39,136 nucleotides of DNA from JASJHI01 sp965371355 (GCA_965371355.1 CBDUYD010000005.1:1-39136), one strand, 5' to 3'. Counted from the stretch's first letter, positions 1 through 8,424 are shown. Notes: generated by a model not told the origin, from the letters alone. Made by a program: numbers and translations.

Positions 1-2
1 GG

Positions 3-965
3 TCAGGCGTCGACGGGGGCGAGCATCTCGTCGGCGGCCGACCACGGGTCGGTCGAGCGGGCGACGACGGCGTCGGTGAGCTGATCCCAGCGTTCGCCGG
101 TGCAGATGTCGCGGGCGCGGCGTCCGAGCCGTAGGGCGACGATCTCGCGCAGCTCGTCGCGGAGGCGGAACGTGCGGCGCCGTTCGAGTTCGCCGGAGGT
201 CTCGGTGTGCTCGCGGTGGGCGAGTACCGCATCCCAGAGGTCGGTCACTCCCTCACCGGTCGGGGCGACGGTCGGAACGATCGGCGGGCGCCACGCATCG
301 TGGGCAAAGTCGGACAGATCGAGCATCTGCATGAGATCGCGACGCGTCTCCTCGACGCCCTTGCGGTCGGCCTTGTTGATGACGAAGACGTCGGCGATCT
401 CCATCAGTCCTGCCTTGTTGGCCTGCACGCTGTCGCCCCAGCCCGGATTGACGACGACGACGGTCGTGTCGGATTTTCCGGCCACCTCGACCTCGACCTG
501 ACCGACTCCGACCGTTTCGACGATGATCCAGTGGCTGCCGACCGCGTGTAGCAGGCGGACCGCTTCAGGGGCGGCGAGCGAGAGTCCACCGAGATGGCCG
601 CGGGTGGCCATCGACCGGATGAACACGCCGGGGTCTGTTGCGTGCTCTTGCATACGGACGCGGTCGCCGAGGATCGCGCCTCCGGTGAAAGGCGACGACG
701 GGTCGATCGCGAGGACGGCGATCTCGAGCTCGAGCGAGCGCAGGTGGCCGATGAGCGCACTGGTCAGCGTGCTCTTTCCGGAACCGGGCGCACCGGTCAG
801 GCCGATGGTGTAGCCGGCCGCGCTGAGGGGATATGCGATCCGACCGATCGTGCGGGCGTCGTCGGCACCGCGCTCGATGAGCGAGAGGAGTCTCGCCACC
901 GCGCTGCGATCGCCGTCGACGGCCGCCTCGAACAGTTCGGCGGGTGGGCGCGCACGCCGACTCAC
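3..965 (-). CDS. meaB: MeaB-like methylmalonyl-CoA mutase-associated GTPase
   Basis: About 320 residues, the normal length for MeaB/ArgK G3E-family GTPases, which gate cofactor loading and protect adenosylcobalamin-dependent methylmalonyl-CoA mutase. Visible motifs are the Walker A loop GAPGSGKST (about residues 35-43), an AIDPSSPF segment, the family stretch GDRVRMQEHA, the ETVGVGQ switch segment and the NKAD base-recognition motif. The GTG start at 965 is chosen because it overlaps the TGA stop of the upstream NifU-like gene (GTGA), implying translational coupling; the reading frame stays open further upstream, but only by running antisense-like through nifU in another frame. The mutase genes are not in the window, so the partner is inferred from the family only. 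Confidence 0.9.
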   Translation of the reverse strand: MSRRARPPAELFEAAVDGDRSAVARLLSLIERGADDARTIGRIAYPLSAAGYTIGLTGAPGSGKSTLTSALIGHLRSLELEIAVLAIDPSSPFTGGAILGDRVRMQEHATDPGVFIRSMATRGHLGGLSLAAPEAVRLLHAVGSHWIIVETVGVGQVEVEVAGKSDTTVVVVNPGWGDSVQANKAGLMEIADVFVINKADRKGVEETRRDLMQMLDLSDFAHDAWRPPIVPTVAPTGEGVTDLWDAVLAHREHTETSGELERRRTFRLRDELREIVALRLGRRARDICTGERWDQLTDAVVARSTDPWSAADEMLAPVDA

Positions 966-1216
966 GCAATGGCCTCGCCGACGTTCACCACTTCGGTGAC
1001 CCCGTCGACACGGTCGCGCATGATTCGCTCGACCCCCGCCTTGAGGGTCTGGGTCGATGCCGGACACCCGACACAGGCACCGACGAGCTCGACCGACACG
1101 ATGCCGGTCGCTTCGTCGACGTCGCGCAGGATGATGTCGCCACCGTCGGCCTGCAGGGCAGGCCGGATGACCTCGATCGTGGTTTCGACCTGTTCGCGCA
1201 TGGCACGAACATTCAA
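962..1216 (-). CDS. NifU-like C-terminal domain protein (Fe-S scaffold/carrier)
   Basis: An 84-residue protein matching the stand-alone NifU C-terminal domain, with the pattern RPALQADGGDI near residue 20 and the cysteine pair C-V-G-C (about residues 48-51) that binds a transferable Fe-S cluster. It is expected to act in the cytoplasm in iron-sulfur cluster delivery. Its stop overlaps the start of the MeaB gene, so the two are probably co-transcribed. The start at 1216 (ATG) gives a short N-terminus; a second ATG five codons later is possible. No cysteine desulfurase or other Suf gene is nearby. Confidence 0.88.
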   Translation of the reverse strand: MNVRAMREQVETTIEVIRPALQADGGDIILRDVDEATGIVSVELVGACVGCPASTQTLKAGVERIMRDRVDGVTEVVNVGEAIA

Positions 1217-1228
1217 TCAGCCAGGCCG

Positions 1229-1234
1229 TACGAT
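1229..1234 (+). promoter_or_regulatory. Putative -10 box (TACGAT) of the small membrane protein gene
   Basis: TACGAT lies 8 bp before the GTG start at 1243 and there is no Shine-Dalgarno sequence. This fits the TANNNT leaderless-promoter pattern seen before many genes here. No clear -35 was seen. Confidence 0.4.
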
Positions 1235-1242
1235 CCGTTCTC

Positions 1243-1521
1243 GTGAACGCGATGTTCGGCCTCTCCTCGCTGGACCTCTCCTGGCACTCGGCCCTCGTGG
1301 CCCACCAGGGCGGCTGGGACGAGGTGCTGCTGATCGGCGGGCCACTCCTCGCGATCGTGGGCCTCCTGCTCCTCGCCAAGCGGCGCGTCGAGCGGGTCGC
1401 CGCCGAATCGTCCGACGCGACATCATCGGATCCCGGCTCGGCTTCGGCCTCCGACCCTGCATCAGACCCCGGTTCGAGCGCTGATGCCTCGGCGCCGTCA
1501 GCGTCACCCGAAAAATTCTGA
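1243..1521 (+). CDS. Small single-pass membrane protein, unknown function
   Basis: 92 residues. One hydrophobic segment (about residues 28-45, LLIGGPLLAIVGLLLLA) is followed by a KRR stop-transfer cluster, then a long Ser/Asp/Ala/Pro-rich, probably disordered cytoplasmic tail. No family is recognised. The start is GTG at 1243, with an alternative ATG at 1252. It diverges from the nifU-meaB pair (26 bp between starts) and converges on murA with a 5-bp gap. The hydrophobic segment plus charged boundary makes it more plausible than a random ORF, but function cannot be stated. Confidence 0.6.
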   Translation: MNAMFGLSSLDLSWHSALVAHQGGWDEVLLIGGPLLAIVGLLLLAKRRVERVAAESSDATSSDPGSASASDPASDPGSSADASAPSASPEKF

Positions 1522-1526
1522 CCGAT

Positions 1527-2813
1527 TCACGGAGCGGGCCGGCGCTCGATCGCCGCGCCCACCTCGCGCAGCCGGCCGACGAGATCGTCGTAGCCCCGAT
1601 CGATGTGCCGGACGCCGCTGATCAGCGTCTCGCCCTCGGCGGCGAGACCGGCGACGACCATCGCCGCACCGGCGCGGATGTCGTGCGCCCGCACCGGTGC
1701 TCCCGACAATCTGGGGACGCCGCGGACCACGGCGTGATGCCCGCTGGTGCTGACATCGGCGCCGAGCCGCTGGAGTTCCTCGACGTAGCGGAAGCGTCCG
1801 GGGTAGAGGTTCTCGGTGACGATGCCGACCCCGTCGGCGACCGCCAGCATCGTGATGATGAGCGGCTTGTAGTCGGTTGCGATGCCGGGGTACGGGAGTG
1901 TCGCGACGTCGATCGACCGGAGGCGTCCATCGGCCGTCACACGTAGCCCGTCGTCGGTCTCGGCGATCTCGAGGCCCATGTCGACGAAACGTTCGAGCAG
2001 CATCGTCATGTGCTCGGGCCGAGCGCCGACCACGTCGAGTTCGCCGCCCGCCACCGCAGCTGCCGCGAGGTACGTCGCGGCCTGGATGCGATCGGGAACC
2101 GTGCGGTGCGACACGGGCCGCAGAGAACCCGGCTCGACACCCTCGATCACCAGCGTCGAGGTGCCGATTCCCGAAATCCCGGCCCCCATCCTGACGAGGA
2201 AGTTGCAGAGGTCAGCGATCTCGGGCTCGCGCGCCGCGTTGTCGATGCGGGTCGTTCCACGTGCGAAGACCGCCGCCGTGAGCAGGTTCTCGGTGGCACC
2301 GACGCTCGGGAAATCGAAGATGATGTCGGCGCCGCTGAGCCGATCGGCAAACGCTTCGAGGTAACCGTGGCTGAACTTGAAGGTCGCTCCCATCGCCTCG
2401 AGCCCCGCGATGTGCATGTCGATCGGCCGGGCACCGAAGTCGTCACCGCCGGGCATCGACAGGCGAACGTGCCCGCAACGGGTGAGCAGCGGACCGAGCA
2501 CGTTGATCGAGGCGCGGATCCGCTCGACGAGTTCGTATGGCGCGACCGGCGTGATCCGACCGGAGTTGGTCAGCAGGAGCCGGTCGCCCTCCGCACGCTC
2601 CATCTCGACGCCGATCGCCGAGAGCAGGTCACCCATGATGCGCACATCCGCGATGTCGGGAACGTTGGACAGCTCGAACCGGCCGTCGCACAGGAGTGTG
2701 GTCGCCATCAGCTTGAGCACCGAGTTCTTGGCACCGGGCACGGCCACCGTGCCGACGAGCGGACCGCTGCCGTGCACCGCGATGACTTCGGTTGGTGCTG
2801 CGGGGGCGTTCAT
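1527..2813 (-). CDS. murA: UDP-N-acetylglucosamine 1-carboxyvinyltransferase MurA (Cys-to-Asp variant)
   Basis: 428 residues, the usual MurA length. The enzyme transfers enolpyruvate from PEP to UDP-GlcNAc, the first committed step of peptidoglycan synthesis. Visible motifs are PGAKNS (Lys29-Asn30, substrate contacts), PGGDDFGARPID (about 121-132) and TDYKP near residue 300. In the PGG-loop the usual catalytic-loop cysteine (Cys115 in E. coli, the fosfomycin target) is Asp124, as known in Mycobacterium and Chlamydia, predicting natural fosfomycin insensitivity. The ATG at 2813 follows GGAGGTG almost directly; a GTG one codon upstream is also possible. murA near the atp operon matches actinobacterial gene order. 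Confidence 0.95.
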   Translation of the reverse strand: MNAPAAPTEVIAVHGSGPLVGTVAVPGAKNSVLKLMATTLLCDGRFELSNVPDIADVRIMGDLLSAIGVEMERAEGDRLLLTNSGRITPVAPYELVERIRASINVLGPLLTRCGHVRLSMPGGDDFGARPIDMHIAGLEAMGATFKFSHGYLEAFADRLSGADIIFDFPSVGATENLLTAAVFARGTTRIDNAAREPEIADLCNFLVRMGAGISGIGTSTLVIEGVEPGSLRPVSHRTVPDRIQAATYLAAAAVAGGELDVVGARPEHMTMLLERFVDMGLEIAETDDGLRVTADGRLRSIDVATLPYPGIATDYKPLIITMLAVADGVGIVTENLYPGRFRYVEELQRLGADVSTSGHHAVVRGVPRLSGAPVRAHDIRAGAAMVVAGLAAEGETLISGVRHIDRGYDDLVGRLREVGAAIERRPAP

Positions 2814-2821
2814 CACCTCCC

Positions 2822-2829
2822 AGTATGCT
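2822..2829. promoter_or_regulatory. Overlapping divergent -10 boxes for murA and the MFS gene
   Basis: On the plus strand TATGCT (2824-2829) sits 6 bp before the GTG start at 2836. On the minus strand CATACT (2827-2822) sits 8 bp before the murA ATG at 2813. The two boxes share four base pairs in a 22-bp intergenic region, so both genes are probably leaderless or nearly so and polymerase could not occupy both at once. Confidence 0.5.
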
Positions 2830-2835
2830 CCCGGC

Positions 2836-4428
2836 GTGGAGCCAGGCGGGCGAACACTGACCCGACACTGGCCGTTCGACTCGGCGCACGCGCGCCAGCT
2901 GCTCGCTCCACGCGACGATCTCGTGCTCGAGGACGACTCGGAGGCGGCGGCAGCGCTGCTCGCCACCACCGGTTCACCCGAGGCCGACCCGGATCCGGAG
3001 ACGTTCGACCTGGAGGGATCGCTCGAGTTCACCCAGCGGCACGGACCGTTCACGTCCTACCTCCGAACGGTCGAGATCGAGGACACCGAATTCGTCGAAC
3101 GAACTCGTTACAGGCTCCAGATCCCCTGGTTCGGCTGGCTCTTCAGGGTGCCGGTCAAGGGTGTGCTCTCCCGCCGGATCTCGCACCGCGGATGGTGGTC
3201 GCCGCCGGACCGGCTCGATTCGACGCAGGTGCTCGTCATCGGCCTGCTCGCCGCCGCGTCGATGAGCGCGGCGTTCGTCAACACGCTCTTCACCCAGACG
3301 GCCAACTTCGCGGCCGACGACTTTGGGGTCGGTGACACCGGTATCGGAATCGCCGGAGCGGTCGTGCGGGCGGGCATCATCTTCGCACTCCCGGCGGCGG
3401 TGATCGCCGACCGGATCGGGCGCCGCCGCGTCATCATCGCCGTCGCCTGGCTCGCGCCGCTGCTCTCGCTGCTAGGCGCATTCGCGCCGACGTTCGGCGT
3501 ACTCGTCGCGACACAGGCGGTAGCCCGTCCGATGGGCATCGCGCTGGCGATCCTCGTCGGCGTCGTCGCCGCCGAGGAGATGCCACGCAACTGCCGCGCC
3601 TACGCGATCAGCGTGCTCGCGATGGCGAGCGGATTCGGGGCGGGCATCGCCGTGATCTCACTCAGGCTCGCCGACACCGGCGAGAGCGGCTGGCGGCTCG
3701 TATACCTCGTCTCGGCGATCTGGTGTCTCGTGGCCTTCGACCTGGCGCGGCGCCTCCCCGAGACGCGGCGCTTCGCGGCGGCGAGCGGCGACACCGGACA
3801 CGTGCGGCCCCCGCGCCTCGATCGGCGACGTCTCGCGCTCCTCTCGGCGGTCGCGTTCGCCGGGAACATCTTCATCGCTCCGGCGAGCTTCTTCCAGAAC
3901 CGCTACCTCACCGACATCCACGGGTTCTCCGGGGGGATGATCGCCGTGTTCTCGATCGCGGTCGGTACGCCGGCAGCGATCGGTCTGATCCTCGGGGGCC
4001 GTCTCGCCGACACGGGCGGACGCAAGCGCCTGATCGCGGTCGCGCTGCCCCTGTCGACGGCAGCGGTGGTCGGTGCGTACAGCTTCGGGGGTCCGCTGCT
4101 GTGGCTCTTCGCCCTGCTCGCAGGCCTCATGGGAAGCGCCGCGTATCCGGCACTCGCCGTCTACAGGGCCGAGCTGTTTCCAACCGGCAACCGCAGTCGC
4201 GCCGCCGGACTCGTGACCGCGGCGGCGCTGCTCGGAGGCATCGGAGGGCTGATTGCGACCGGGGGACTGCTCGACGCCGACCACTCGTACAGCAGCGTGA
4301 TGATGACGCTCGCCATCGGTCAGATCGTGGTGACCGTGCTCGTGGTGACCGCCTACCCCGAGACCGCACACCGCCAGCTCGAGGAGCTCAACCCCGAGGA
4401 CGAGCCGATCGACATCAGCGGGCTCTGA
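2836..4428 (+). CDS. Major facilitator superfamily transporter with N-terminal soluble extension
   Basis: About 530 residues. From about residue 130 there are twelve hydrophobic segments with the MFS loop signature ADRIGRRR (after TM2) and its second-half counterpart ADTGGRKR, typical of drug/sugar MFS permeases; substrate unknown. The first ~130 residues are hydrophilic, including a segment RYRLQIPWFGWLFRVP just before TM1; this is longer than the usual MFS N-terminus. The GTG at 2836 is preceded by a -10-like box 6 bp upstream; the frame is open far upstream but only antisense to murA. Its 3' end overlaps the convergent hydrolase gene by 14 bp. Confidence 0.85.
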   Translation: MEPGGRTLTRHWPFDSAHARQLLAPRDDLVLEDDSEAAAALLATTGSPEADPDPETFDLEGSLEFTQRHGPFTSYLRTVEIEDTEFVERTRYRLQIPWFGWLFRVPVKGVLSRRISHRGWWSPPDRLDSTQVLVIGLLAAASMSAAFVNTLFTQTANFAADDFGVGDTGIGIAGAVVRAGIIFALPAAVIADRIGRRRVIIAVAWLAPLLSLLGAFAPTFGVLVATQAVARPMGIALAILVGVVAAEEMPRNCRAYAISVLAMASGFGAGIAVISLRLADTGESGWRLVYLVSAIWCLVAFDLARRLPETRRFAAASGDTGHVRPPRLDRRRLALLSAVAFAGNIFIAPASFFQNRYLTDIHGFSGGMIAVFSIAVGTPAAIGLILGGRLADTGGRKRLIAVALPLSTAAVVGAYSFGGPLLWLFALLAGLMGSAAYPALAVYRAELFPTGNRSRAAGLVTAAALLGGIGGLIATGGLLDADHSYSSVMMTLAIGQIVVTVLVVTAYPETAHRQLEELNPEDEPIDISGL

Positions 4429-4990
4429 GCGACTCGACGAAGTCCGCGATCGCGTTGGCGATCGCGTCGTCTCCACCCTTCAGATCGTGGCGTCCACCCT
4501 CGACCCAGACGTGTTCGACAGGAGCCTGGATGGTGGACGTCCATTCGGTGAGTTGGTCGGGTGAAGCGAACGGATCGCGGGTACCCGAGATGAACAGGCA
4601 CGGCACCTCGATGTCGGGTAGATGCTCGACTCGGAGCCTCTCGGGCTTGGACGGCGGGTGCAGGGGGTAACAGATCATGACGAGCCCGGCGAGCCTGGCG
4701 ACCGCGCCACCCGCATCGGCGTCGGCCGCGATCATCGACGCCATCCTCCCTCCCATCGAGCGTCCGCCCATGATGAGCGGGCCGCGGCGGCGCGAGAGGT
4801 CCGCCAGGTCGTCACGGATCGAGCCCATCAGCCCAGGAGCCCGATCGGGCGCTCGTCGGCCCTGCTTGCGATACGGGAAGTCGCGACGCTCCGTCGAGGT
4901 GCTGCGCCCGAGCCGCCGCTCGATCGCGACGAGGCTCGGATGATCACGGTCGCTCCCCGCACCGGGATACAGCAGCACGGTCGACCTCAC
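4415..4990 (-). CDS. Small alpha/beta hydrolase (KANL3/Tex30-like family)
   Basis: 191 residues. It has the opening LLYPGAGSDRDHP, the nucleophile elbow G-R-S-M-G-G (about residues 96-101), the acid segment GTRDPF (about 140-145) and the C-terminal GGRHD histidine, the catalytic triad of alpha/beta hydrolases of the dienelactone-hydrolase-like/Tex30 group. The substrate is unknown. GTG start. It is the last gene of a unit with the J-domain gene (33-bp gap) and the duplicated-domain gene upstream. It overlaps the end of the convergent MFS gene by 14 bp. Confidence 0.82.
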   Translation of the reverse strand: MRSTVLLYPGAGSDRDHPSLVAIERRLGRSTSTERRDFPYRKQGRRAPDRAPGLMGSIRDDLADLSRRRGPLIMGGRSMGGRMASMIAADADAGGAVARLAGLVMICYPLHPPSKPERLRVEHLPDIEVPCLFISGTRDPFASPDQLTEWTSTIQAPVEHVWVEGGRHDLKGGDDAIANAIADFVESLRAR

Positions 4991-5023
4991 CGGCGCACGT
5001 CCCGCATCCTCACAGCAGGCTCG

Positions 5024-5725
5024 TCACAGCTTCTTCACCGACAGGATCCGACGCGCCTCCGCGAGGTCGCTCATCTGTTTCGCGGCATCGATCTCGTCGC
5101 CGCCGTGGTCGGGATGAACGTCGCGCATCCGCTCCCGGAAGCTCGCGCTGACCTCGCGCGTCGACGGCTTCCTCGCCGCGGTGTCGAAACCCAGCAGGTC
5201 GAGCGCCCAGCCGACGGGATCGGCGATCGCCTCGAGCGTGTCGATCCGCGATCCGGCGAGGTGCGCGATGAGCGACGGCCCGATCGGCCCACGCCAGCGG
5301 GCAGCCTGGTGCAGGAGCGGCGCCACCCCGCGGCGGTGCTCGGGGTCGAGCCGCTCGGCCGCGTAGATCGCGCCGAGCACCTGCGCCAGATCGGTGCCGA
5401 CCGAGGCGAGGTCGAACGAGATCTCGGCGTCGTCTCCGAGCAGGCGGTGGCGACTCAGCGCGAGACCATGGCGGTCGATCTGGAAGCGGTGGCGGAGCCG
5501 CGGCTGGACGACCCGCTCGCCGTTCTCGACCTCACGGATCAGTCGGTGCACGTCGGGGATCAGGTCGTCGTCGACACCGGTGAGGTGTGCGGCGACGACC
5601 GAACCGAGCAGCAGTCCGCCGAATCCGGGCGCCGGGTCGACCGGTAGCACCATGTGGCCGAGCGCGATCCTCCGTGTCGGTACGGCCGGGCGCGTGTGCC
5701 AGATCTCGAGCTCGGCGAGCAGCAT
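5024..5725 (-). CDS. Protein with C-terminal J-domain (DnaJ-like), N-terminal part unknown
   Basis: 233 residues. The last ~65 form a J-domain-like helical region containing the diagnostic HPD motif (in VHPDHGGDE) after a helix RASFRERM-like segment, and the AKQMSDLAEARRIL helix at the end. Such domains stimulate Hsp70 ATPase. The N-terminal ~165 residues (start MLLAELEIWHTRP) match no family I recognise. The ATG at 5725 is 4 bp after the stop of the upstream gene, so the two are very probably co-translated. A J-domain at the C-terminus is atypical for DnaJ itself and suggests a specialised co-chaperone. Confidence 0.75.
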   Translation of the reverse strand: MLLAELEIWHTRPAVPTRRIALGHMVLPVDPAPGFGGLLLGSVVAAHLTGVDDDLIPDVHRLIREVENGERVVQPRLRHRFQIDRHGLALSRHRLLGDDAEISFDLASVGTDLAQVLGAIYAAERLDPEHRRGVAPLLHQAARWRGPIGPSLIAHLAGSRIDTLEAIADPVGWALDLLGFDTAARKPSTREVSASFRERMRDVHPDHGGDEIDAAKQMSDLAEARRILSVKKL

Positions 5726-5729
5726 CGGG

Positions 5730-6533
5730 TCAGACGTACGGACGGAGCAGGTCGCGCAGCACTTCGGCACGGCTCGCGACCGCGTCGTCGTGTTCGTCGG
5801 CCCCACCGGCGGGCGCGGCGGTGCCCTCCGCATCGGCGCGCACCAGCGCGACGATCTCGCCGACCGCGGCGACGGCCAGCGACCACGTCCGGGGTGCGAA
5901 CGCGTAGGGCGCCCGGCTCTCGTCGATCTGCGGTTCGATGTCGAGCAGATCCGTGCGCGCACGGGCATCGAGCGGATCCCGGGCGAGCTTGCCGGCGGCG
6001 AGGAAGATCGTGCTGAGTGCTCCGTCGGGCGGGCCGGCCGCCGACTCGTCGGCATCGAGCAGCTCGCCCTCCTCGATCGCGTCGAGCAGATCGTCGACGA
6101 CATCGTCGGCGTCGCGGGCGACGACGACGGTCGTGCGCTCCCAGCGGAAGGGGATTTCTGATTCGGTGAGCGATTGGGTGAGCAGCGCACGGTCGGCGTC
6201 CGACCATTCGTCGAGACCGAACTCTGTCGAGGCCGCGTCCGGCGCGAGTGTGACGGGGAACGGGCCGAGTTCTTCCTCGAGGCGCTCGAACAAGGCGTCG
6301 GTCTGCGACTCGACGAGCTCGGGGATGACGAGTTCATCACCGTCCCAGGAGTGGGAGAGTCCGGCCCCGGCCATCGCTTCGGAGAGCTGAGCCCGGTGAT
6401 CGAACGACCATGCGGCGAGGTCGTAGTGGACCTTGACCACCGTCGGGTCGTTCGGATCGAAGTCGATCACATCGTCGGCGCCGGCCACTTCGTTGCGCCG
6501 TTCCTCGCCACCCTGCTTGTTCACGAATGCCAC
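5730..6533 (-). CDS. Uncharacterised protein with two tandem copies of a small domain
   Basis: 267 residues, no family recognised. Two segments align by eye: about residues 37-90 (YDLAAWSFDHRAQLSEAM...SHSWDGDELVIP...) and about 105-155 (FGLDEWSDADRALLTQSL...PFRWERTTVVVA...). Each has a W-(S) entry, a helix with a D-R-A-x-L core, a (S/R)-W-(D/E) turn, a short strand and an acidic helix. The remainder is Ala/Asp-rich and helical. GTG start at 6533 with TAGCGT 6 bp upstream and no Shine-Dalgarno, so probably leaderless. It heads an operon with the J-domain protein and a hydrolase. Soluble and acidic, with no signal peptide. Confidence 0.68.
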   Translation of the reverse strand: MAFVNKQGGEERRNEVAGADDVIDFDPNDPTVVKVHYDLAAWSFDHRAQLSEAMAGAGLSHSWDGDELVIPELVESQTDALFERLEEELGPFPVTLAPDAASTEFGLDEWSDADRALLTQSLTESEIPFRWERTTVVVARDADDVVDDLLDAIEEGELLDADESAAGPPDGALSTIFLAAGKLARDPLDARARTDLLDIEPQIDESRAPYAFAPRTWSLAVAAVGEIVALVRADAEGTAAPAGGADEHDDAVASRAEVLRDLLRPYV

Positions 6534-6539
6534 GCCCGC

Positions 6540-6545
6540 ACGCTA
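6540..6545 (-). promoter_or_regulatory. Putative -10 box (TAGCGT) for the duplicated-domain gene
   Basis: TAGCGT on the minus strand, 6 bp before the GTG start at 6533, with no ribosome binding site between. Consistent with a leaderless transcript. Confidence 0.45.
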
Positions 6546-6596
6546 TCTGAGCCTCGCGTCCGCGTCCCCTCGCCCGTCCGGCGCGAATCCACCGGA

Positions 6597-8417
6597 TCAG
6601 GGCGAGACCGCAGCGAGGAACTGCTCGGTGCGTTCGTATTCGTCGCGCTGGTTGTGGGGATCGCGGAACCCGTGCCCCTCCCCCTCGTAGGCGACGAGCT
6701 CGGCCACACCGCCGCTCGCCCCGATCCGCTCGACGAGCCTCTCGCTCTGGGCGATCGGCACGACCGGATCATCGGATCCGTGGAAGATCAGGAGGGGTCC
6801 GGCGATCGATCCGGCGCGATCGAGTGGCGACAGCTCGCGGTAGCGCTCGACGTCTGCGGCGGGACCGACGAGAGTGTCGGTGTAGTGGGCCTCGAAGCGG
6901 TGAGTCGCCTCGGTGAGCGCACGGAGATCGCTCACCGGGTACGACGTGATGCCTCCCGCTACGAGATCGGGCTGGTCGGCGAGCACGCCGAGGACAGTCA
7001 GTCCGCCCGACGAGCCGCCGATCACCACCGTCGTCGCGGAAGTCGCCCAACCGCTGTCGTGGGCCGCGCGGAGCAGCGCGCAGGTGTCGTCGACGTCGAT
7101 ACGGCCCCAGCCACCGTTCAAACCCCGCTGGTATGCACGTCCGTGGCCGGTGGTGCCGCGCGGGTCGACGACGAGTACGTCCCAACCGCGGCTCCACCAA
7201 TAGGCGATGCGCGGTCGGAACTCGACCTGCCACTGGTCGGTGGGGCCGCCGTGGACCCAGCACAGCATTCGCCCACGTCCGGCCGCATACCTCCTGGCGT
7301 GGAGATCGACCCCGTCGTGGGCGACTCGAACCGGTTCCGGCTCGGGCAAATCGTACGCCTCCCACCCGGCCGCCGGGCCGACCGCGAGCACGGACCGTTC
7401 CCAGGTCTCGGCGTCGTAGCGCACGATCTGGGTCGGAGTACGCGCCCCCGAACGCAGCGCGACGACATGATCGCCTGCCCACGAGAGCTGACCGTGAACG
7501 CCCCGGGCGACGGGTCGGACCGCTCCCCACGACAGGCTCCCGCCCGGGTCGCGCCCGACGTCGGCCGCACACAGGCGACCGAAGCCGTGCTCGTTCCGTG
7601 TGAACACGACACGCCGCCCGTCCGGGGATGGGGCGAACGATCGCTGGCCCATCCCCCACGTCGGCGCAGCGTGCTCGTACCGCTCCCCGACCGGGATCCC
7701 CGCCATGGTGACGTTGAGCCAGCCGATCGCATCGTCGACTCGCAGCGGGGTGCCGTCGGGCATGAAACGCGGCTGCTGGATCGCCTTGCCGACAGGCCCG
7801 TCGATGGTCGTGGGGCCTGCCGCTCCATCCTCGATGACGACCGTGACCCGGTGTGCATGGTCCCACGGCATGCCGGGCGGATTCCACGCCAACCACGTCA
7901 CCGAGGCCGAGTCGGGAGCGACCACCGGATCGAAGCAGAATTCGTCCGATCCCTCGTCGAGTCGCGTGACGATGCGCGTTTCGAGGTCGACCATCGCCAC
8001 CTCGGCCTCGTCGATCGCGACTGCGACGAACGAACCGTCGGGGGAACACACCGGCGCCCGACACGACCGCTCGAGATCGGTTAGACGCGCGGGCGCACCT
8101 CCGATCGGCTGGTGCCAGAGTTCGCTGTCCGCGCCGACGAACACGACGCCGGACGAGTCGGGCAGCCAATCGAAACAGCCGCCGCCGAGACCCCTGCCCG
8201 GCGAAGGTTCGGGCGATGAGGTGACGATCCGCTCGGGCCCACCGAGCGCGGGCATGACCACGATCCCCGACGCGCCTCGCCAGCGCTGCACGAACGCGAC
8301 CGTCGAACCGTCGGGCGCGAGCCGCGGCTCGGTGAGTTCACGGCCCGCGAGCAGCAGTTCGAGCGGTATCGGCCGACGACCCGACCCCGCGCCCCGCGCT
8401 GCGCTCGGTGCCGACAT
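6597..8417 (-). CDS. S9 family serine peptidase (acylaminoacyl-peptidase type)
   Basis: 606 residues. The N-terminal two thirds show repeated blade-like segments (APDGSTVAF, SPDGSFVAV, SPDGRRVVF), as in the beta-propeller of prolyl oligopeptidase-family enzymes. The C-terminal alpha/beta-hydrolase domain has HGGPT (oxyanion region), the nucleophile elbow GGSSGG (about residue 467), HGSDDPVVP (acid, about 546) and GEGHGF (histidine, about 581). It should cleave short peptides in the cytoplasm, since there is no signal peptide. The ATG at 8417 is preceded by TATCGT 7 bp upstream; the longer open frame would run through the divergent promoter region of glpX. Confidence 0.9.
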   Translation of the reverse strand: MSAPSAARGAGSGRRPIPLELLLAGRELTEPRLAPDGSTVAFVQRWRGASGIVVMPALGGPERIVTSSPEPSPGRGLGGGCFDWLPDSSGVVFVGADSELWHQPIGGAPARLTDLERSCRAPVCSPDGSFVAVAIDEAEVAMVDLETRIVTRLDEGSDEFCFDPVVAPDSASVTWLAWNPPGMPWDHAHRVTVVIEDGAAGPTTIDGPVGKAIQQPRFMPDGTPLRVDDAIGWLNVTMAGIPVGERYEHAAPTWGMGQRSFAPSPDGRRVVFTRNEHGFGRLCAADVGRDPGGSLSWGAVRPVARGVHGQLSWAGDHVVALRSGARTPTQIVRYDAETWERSVLAVGPAAGWEAYDLPEPEPVRVAHDGVDLHARRYAAGRGRMLCWVHGGPTDQWQVEFRPRIAYWWSRGWDVLVVDPRGTTGHGRAYQRGLNGGWGRIDVDDTCALLRAAHDSGWATSATTVVIGGSSGGLTVLGVLADQPDLVAGGITSYPVSDLRALTEATHRFEAHYTDTLVGPAADVERYRELSPLDRAGSIAGPLLIFHGSDDPVVPIAQSERLVERIGASGGVAELVAYEGEGHGFRDPHNQRDEYERTEQFLAAVSP

Positions 8418-8424
8418 CCGCCTG

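Noticed and set aside
966..1379. N-terminal extension of MeaB
   Set aside because: The extension overlaps nifU in another frame and the adjacent divergent gene; the GTG at 965 coupled to the nifU stop gives the correct family length.
2377..2835. Long N-terminal extension of the MFS transporter frame
   Set aside because: It is antisense to murA; a -10-like box sits just before the GTG at 2836.
6174..8084. A 636-codon plus-strand frame opposite the S9 peptidase and the duplicated-domain gene
   Set aside because: Runs antisense across two genes supported by motifs or internal repeats and has the composition of a shadow frame.
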